From Carnegiea gigantea (taxonomy: Eukaryota; Streptophyta; Magnoliopsida; Caryophyllales; Cactaceae), in NCBI GenBank assembly GCA_029747015.1, contig JAKOGI010001257.1, positions 208,962 to 272,961 on the forward strand: a DNA stretch of 64,000 bases, read 5' to 3'. This document shows, piece by piece, positions 60,836 through 64,000 of the stretch (its first letter is position 1; every line of letters starts with the position of its first letter). Below the pieces are notes generated by a model, which saw nothing but the letters and a program-made list of their open reading frames with translations, was not told the origin of the DNA and did not search any database. Position numbers and translations under genes: made by a program.

Positions 60836-61680
60836 AAAAATGCCTTTCTTCAGTTTTTTTCGAGTTCCTTGTCAATGGACGTCAACGTGGTTATGTGAAG
60901 CCCAAGAGAGGGTTAAGACAGGGCGATCCGATTTCCCCCTATCTGTTCCTACTATGTGCAGAGGTCTTCTCTATGCTGCTTGAATTCGCAGCAGCGAAGC
61001 GCAAGATCCATGGAGTGGCTGTTTGTAGAGGTGCCCCAAGGTGACTCATTTATTTTTTGCAGATGACAGTATTCTTTTCGTCAAAGCTAATTTGCAGGAA
61101 TGCTCAATTGCAGCTGATATAATCAACCAGTACGAAAGAGCATCTGGACAGAGAGTCAATTTCGACAAATCGAGCATTATATTTAGCAAAAATATGTCTC
61201 ATGAGCTCAGGGCGTAGATTCTGCAAACCCTAGGCGTAGTGGAGGTGAACCGGCATGAGAAATGCCTGGGTTTGCCAACGATAATTGGTAAGTTCAAAAA
61301 GGTTGTTTTCTCCAATATTAAAGAACGGATATGGAAGAAGCTCCAAGGATGGAAAAAAAAGTTGTTGTCAAAGCCAGAAAAAGAGGTGCCCCTGAAAGCG
61401 GTTATGCAAGTCATTTCAACTTATATCATGAGCATTTTTAAGCTCCCTGATGGGCTCCTTGAAGAGATCCAGTCCCTTATGTCTCGGTTTTGGTGGGGCA
61501 ATTCTCTTAACGAAAAGGGAATGCATTGGAAAGCTTGTGATCAATTATGTATGCCGAAGCATACGGGGGGGGATAGGATTCAGGGATCTGAAGACTTTTA
61601 ATGAGGCTCTAGTAGCCAAACAGATATGGAGGTTATTGCATGGGGGTGCAAATTTACTCTCAGGATCCTCAAGGTGAGAT
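60836..61680 (+). pseudogene. LINE reverse transcriptase, 3' part
   Basis: Resumes directly after the insertion: VFFEFLVNGRQRGYVKPKRG, then LRQGDPISPYLFLLCAEVF, THLFFADDSILFVKANLQEC (the catalytic FADD motif is intact at about 61061), a stop near 61217, then KCLGLPTIIGKFKK and [14 protein letters not shown]. The frame shifts near 61040 and 61565 (a GGGGGG run). Confidence 0.9.
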
Positions 61681-62099
61681 ATTTCCTACGAAGCTCTACC
61701 CTGGATGCACCATGAGGATGGGACCCAAGCTTTACATGGAGACCCATATGGTGGCAAAATCACTTCTAATTGAAGGATTTAGGTGGAGAGTGGGAGATGG
61801 CAAAAACATCCGAGTGTGAGAGGACCATGACTTCCCTCTACCCGGATATAAGCTCTACTAGGCCCTTATGTGGTCCTGAACCTGAGCTTAGAGTGTCCGA
61901 TCTTATTGACGACAGAATGGCAGGTGGAAGGCTGAGTGGATTTGGCAAACTTTCATGGAGGAGGATGCAGATCTCATACCCAGCTTAGGCCTTAGCCATT
62001 AGCTCTCGGCTCCCACATGACAACCCCTACTGGTGGCCCTGTAAAGACGGTATATTCATGGTCAAAGCAGCCTGCTAGTTGCGAAAAATTGGTCATATT

Positions 62100-62390
62100 A
62101 CCAGTTGGTTTCAGAGAGCCAATATAGAGGAGTGAACATGGTGGCGTAGGATATGGCAGATTGACACCACCCCAAAACTGAAGCATTTCATGTGGCGGGC
62201 CTCATGGGAAATTCTGGATGTTCAAGCTGAACTACAGAGACGACACATCCTTGAAGATGAGAAATGCCTATGCTGCTCGAACGAAAGGGAACATTGTTCC
62301 ATGCTATATTTGACTGTGAATGGGTTCGACTTGCATGGAAGAGTACCGATCTCCTTGATGTTGGGCAGGAGGCTCCGAGAACATCCATGA
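62100..62390 (+). pseudogene. LINE zinc-binding region (zf-RVT-like)
   Basis: Reads RRIWQIDTTPKLKHFMWRAS, then LQRRHILEDEKCLCCSNERE and H, matching the 'K.KHF.WRA...L....L.RR.I....C..C...E...H' pattern that follows the RT domain in plant LINEs. The part between 61680 and 62100 is too broken to read as protein. Confidence 0.75.
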
Positions 62391-62575
62391 GACAATGTCT
62401 TGCCTGGATTGCAGAGAAAATTGGTGAAGACAAGTTTATTATAGTCATGGCAATTGCTTGGGCGATGTGGGCTGCTCGGAATGAGGTGGTCTTCCATGGG
62501 GGTAATCCCCTTAGGGATGTAATGACTCACAGGTATCTCAAGATGGTTCACGAAGCGGCTGAGTACATGTAGAAA

Positions 62576-63004
62576 TTGGGGAGCAGTACGTCTCTAAGCG
62601 AGACCGTTTCGTCAGCAGGTTGGACAACGCCTCTGCCAGGCATGGTTAAAGTAAACACAGATGCTCATGTGGCGACTGGACTAACAGTGAGGCTCGATTT
62701 TGTTGTTAGAAACGAGTGGGGCGAAATTCTTTTAATGGGTGTTCGGCGAGTGCCTGCAAAATTGGGTGGTGAGGAAACAAAAACAGCTACTATTCTTTAT
62801 GGTCTCACAAGAACCTTGGAGGCGAATTATGATAGAATTGTATTGGAGAGTGATTCACTTGAACTAATATCACGATTGCACTATGGGAAGAGATGTCTAG
62901 CAGCTGTTGATCTGATATTGGAGGACATTAGGGCCAAAATTGTCTCTTGTTCATCTCTTCCTGCTGGTCATGTCAAAGGGGGGGCAATACTGTGGTGCAT
63001 TTGA
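62576..63004 (+). pseudogene. LINE C-terminal RNase H domain
   Basis: A 142-codon frame with the plant-LINE type RNase H: VKVNTDAHVATGLTVRLDFV, GGEETKTATILYGL, and IVLESDSLELISRL. The first and third acidic catalytic positions (NTDA and ESDS) are present; the second motif is degenerate. The frame ends at a TGA at about 63002. Confidence 0.8.
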
Positions 63005-63196
63005 TTGCTAGATTATGCCCTGAAAATGGGGACGAACAATTGTATTTTGACAGTTTCCCAAGTGGTGTTCAAACCATTGGTGAAATGGATCTGTAGCAAT
63101 AATACACCCCCTTTTTTTGACTAAAAAAAATCAAAGTCAAGCAAAGTCATCCAAAACAAACTCAAAATAATATATAACAGTTTATATTGATTTTGT

Positions 63197-63880
63197 TGTA
63201 ACGCCTCGATCCCTCCCGAGTCGTGGACAACCAGGAACAACTCCAAGGATCGTCGACTGGTCTCACAAATCACCACAAGTCTTTCTGGCGTGCTTCATCC
63301 TCGCTCATACGCTGTCTGAGAAACTTCCCAGGAGGTCACCCTTCATAAGATTTCTGCACAACAAGTATGCTTAACTGTGGAGTTCTTAAGAGTGGGCTTT
63401 CCGAAAACAAACGTGCATCTTTGGTGATATAAATAGTCGTTTCACATCCTTTAAGCCATTTACGGAGTGTTAAATTCACCCCCACTTGAAGCGCACAACG
63501 TCCTCGTTGTGCCTCATAAATTGACCGACTTACGCGTCCTCTTGACCAATGATCCACCCCAATATCTCTGCCCTGCTAGATGACTACCCAAGGCTCTTCC
63601 GTTCACTGGTGCAGCTCACGGTTGCGGGTGGTTACCAGGAACAGCTTCAAGGATTGTCGACTGACCCCACAAATCACCATAAGTCTTTTCGGCGTGCTTC
63701 GTCATCGCTCACAAGCTGCCTGAGAAACTTCACAAGAGTCACTCATCATAAGATTTCTTTACAACAAGCACGCTTAATTGTGGAGTTCTTAAGAATGCGT
63801 TTTTCGAAAAGGAAGGCACACATTTGGTGATATAAGTAGTCGTTTCAAATCCTTTAAGCTACTTACGAGGTGTTACATTT
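63197..63880. repeat. TGTAACGCC-type repeat, two tandem copies
   Basis: Copy 1 (63197-63599) starts TGTAACGCCTCGATCC. Copy 2 (63600-63880) matches it with an offset of about 403 bases, for example 'ccaggaacaactccaaggatcgtcgactg' and 'ccaggaacagcttcaaggattgtcgactg'. Both contain 'tgtggagttcttaag' and 'ttggtgatat'. The sequence is of a plant dispersed repeat with LTR-like TGTAACGCC start, and copy 2 runs off into unique DNA. It is immediately downstream of the LINE. Confidence 0.65.
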
Positions 63881-64000
63881 GTGTTATGTAAACTTCTAGT
63901 GATTACCAGGTCTTCTTAGATATAAATGGTAGTAGGGCATGTTGCATTGTGCCTTGACTTGTACTTAATGTACCAATACACATATAAAATCCATCGGTCC
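63881..64000. other. Window end, no feature
   Basis: Unique-looking sequence; nothing is supported. Confidence 0.5.

Larger units (their letters stand above)
54923..63132 (+). mobile_element. Plant L1-type LINE, full length but decayed, split by an insertion
   Basis: The element is bounded by a 13-bp duplication AAAGTCAAGCAAA (54910-54922 and 63133-63145) and ends in a short A run (63123-63130), as expected of target-primed reverse transcription. Subtracting the nested insertion leaves about 5.3 kb. Order of domains: ORF1 with a CCHC zinc knuckle, AP-type endonuclease, reverse transcriptase, a zinc-binding region, and a C-terminal RNase H, the usual plant L1 layout. Numerous stops and frameshifts make it inactive. 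Parts are listed separately. Confidence 0.9.

Noticed and set aside
1..64000. tRNA, rRNA, known miRNA precursors and CRISPR arrays
   Set aside because: I looked for tRNA cloverleaf boxes, common plant miRNA sequences and regularly spaced short repeats, and found none convincing. Short tRNA-like or degenerate copies could be missed by eye.

Overview
This window is nuclear DNA from a flowering plant, most likely a eudicot. It has intron-rich genes with GT-AG splicing, a plastid-targeted metabolic enzyme, a DYW-type PPR editing factor, AT-rich spacers, many microsatellites, and plant-type MITEs and LINEs. I see no rRNA, tRNA, CRISPR array or bacterial feature. Gene models were built by eye from splice signals and reading-frame continuity, and exon coordinates are in each entry.

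Gene-rich part (about 1.8-33.5 kb). In order: plastid glucose-6-phosphate isomerase (+, 14 coding exons, 1803-7120); a conserved plant protein of unknown function (-, 6 exons, 8084-10830); a PH + RhoGAP + coiled-coil ROP GTPase-activating protein of the REN1 type (+, 23 coding exons, 13741-26580) with two upstream ORFs; a minus-strand gene with intact splice sites but shifted frames (26933-27914); an intronless PPR-DYW protein (+, 29177-31018); and a universal stress protein (-, 4 exons, 31994-33441).

Gene-poor part (about 33.5-64 kb). It holds a decayed MscS-like (MSL) channel pseudogene with one exon present twice (36061-38220), a perfect 2 x 216 bp tandem duplication (38948-39379), one intronless conserved gene of unknown function (43405-43965, -), and a few weak small ORFs. 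Several non-autonomous elements lie between them: a Harbinger-like element with TAA duplications, a hAT-like element with an 8-bp duplication, and fold-back elements. The last 9 kb is one decayed plant L1-type LINE (54923-63132) bounded by a 13-bp target duplication. Its reverse transcriptase is split by a 2.9-kb TG...CA element with a 5-bp duplication (GGTGC), which looks like a solo LTR and contains its own minisatellite. A duplicated TGTAACGCC repeat ends the window.

The genes are independent housekeeping or regulatory genes; nothing suggests a cluster acting in one pathway. I found no clear new multi-gene system. The points most worth a second look are the LINE with its precise nested insertion, the frameshifted minus-strand gene beside a 40-base C run, the uORF that overlaps the RhoGAP start codon, and the unusual number of long C/G homopolymers.
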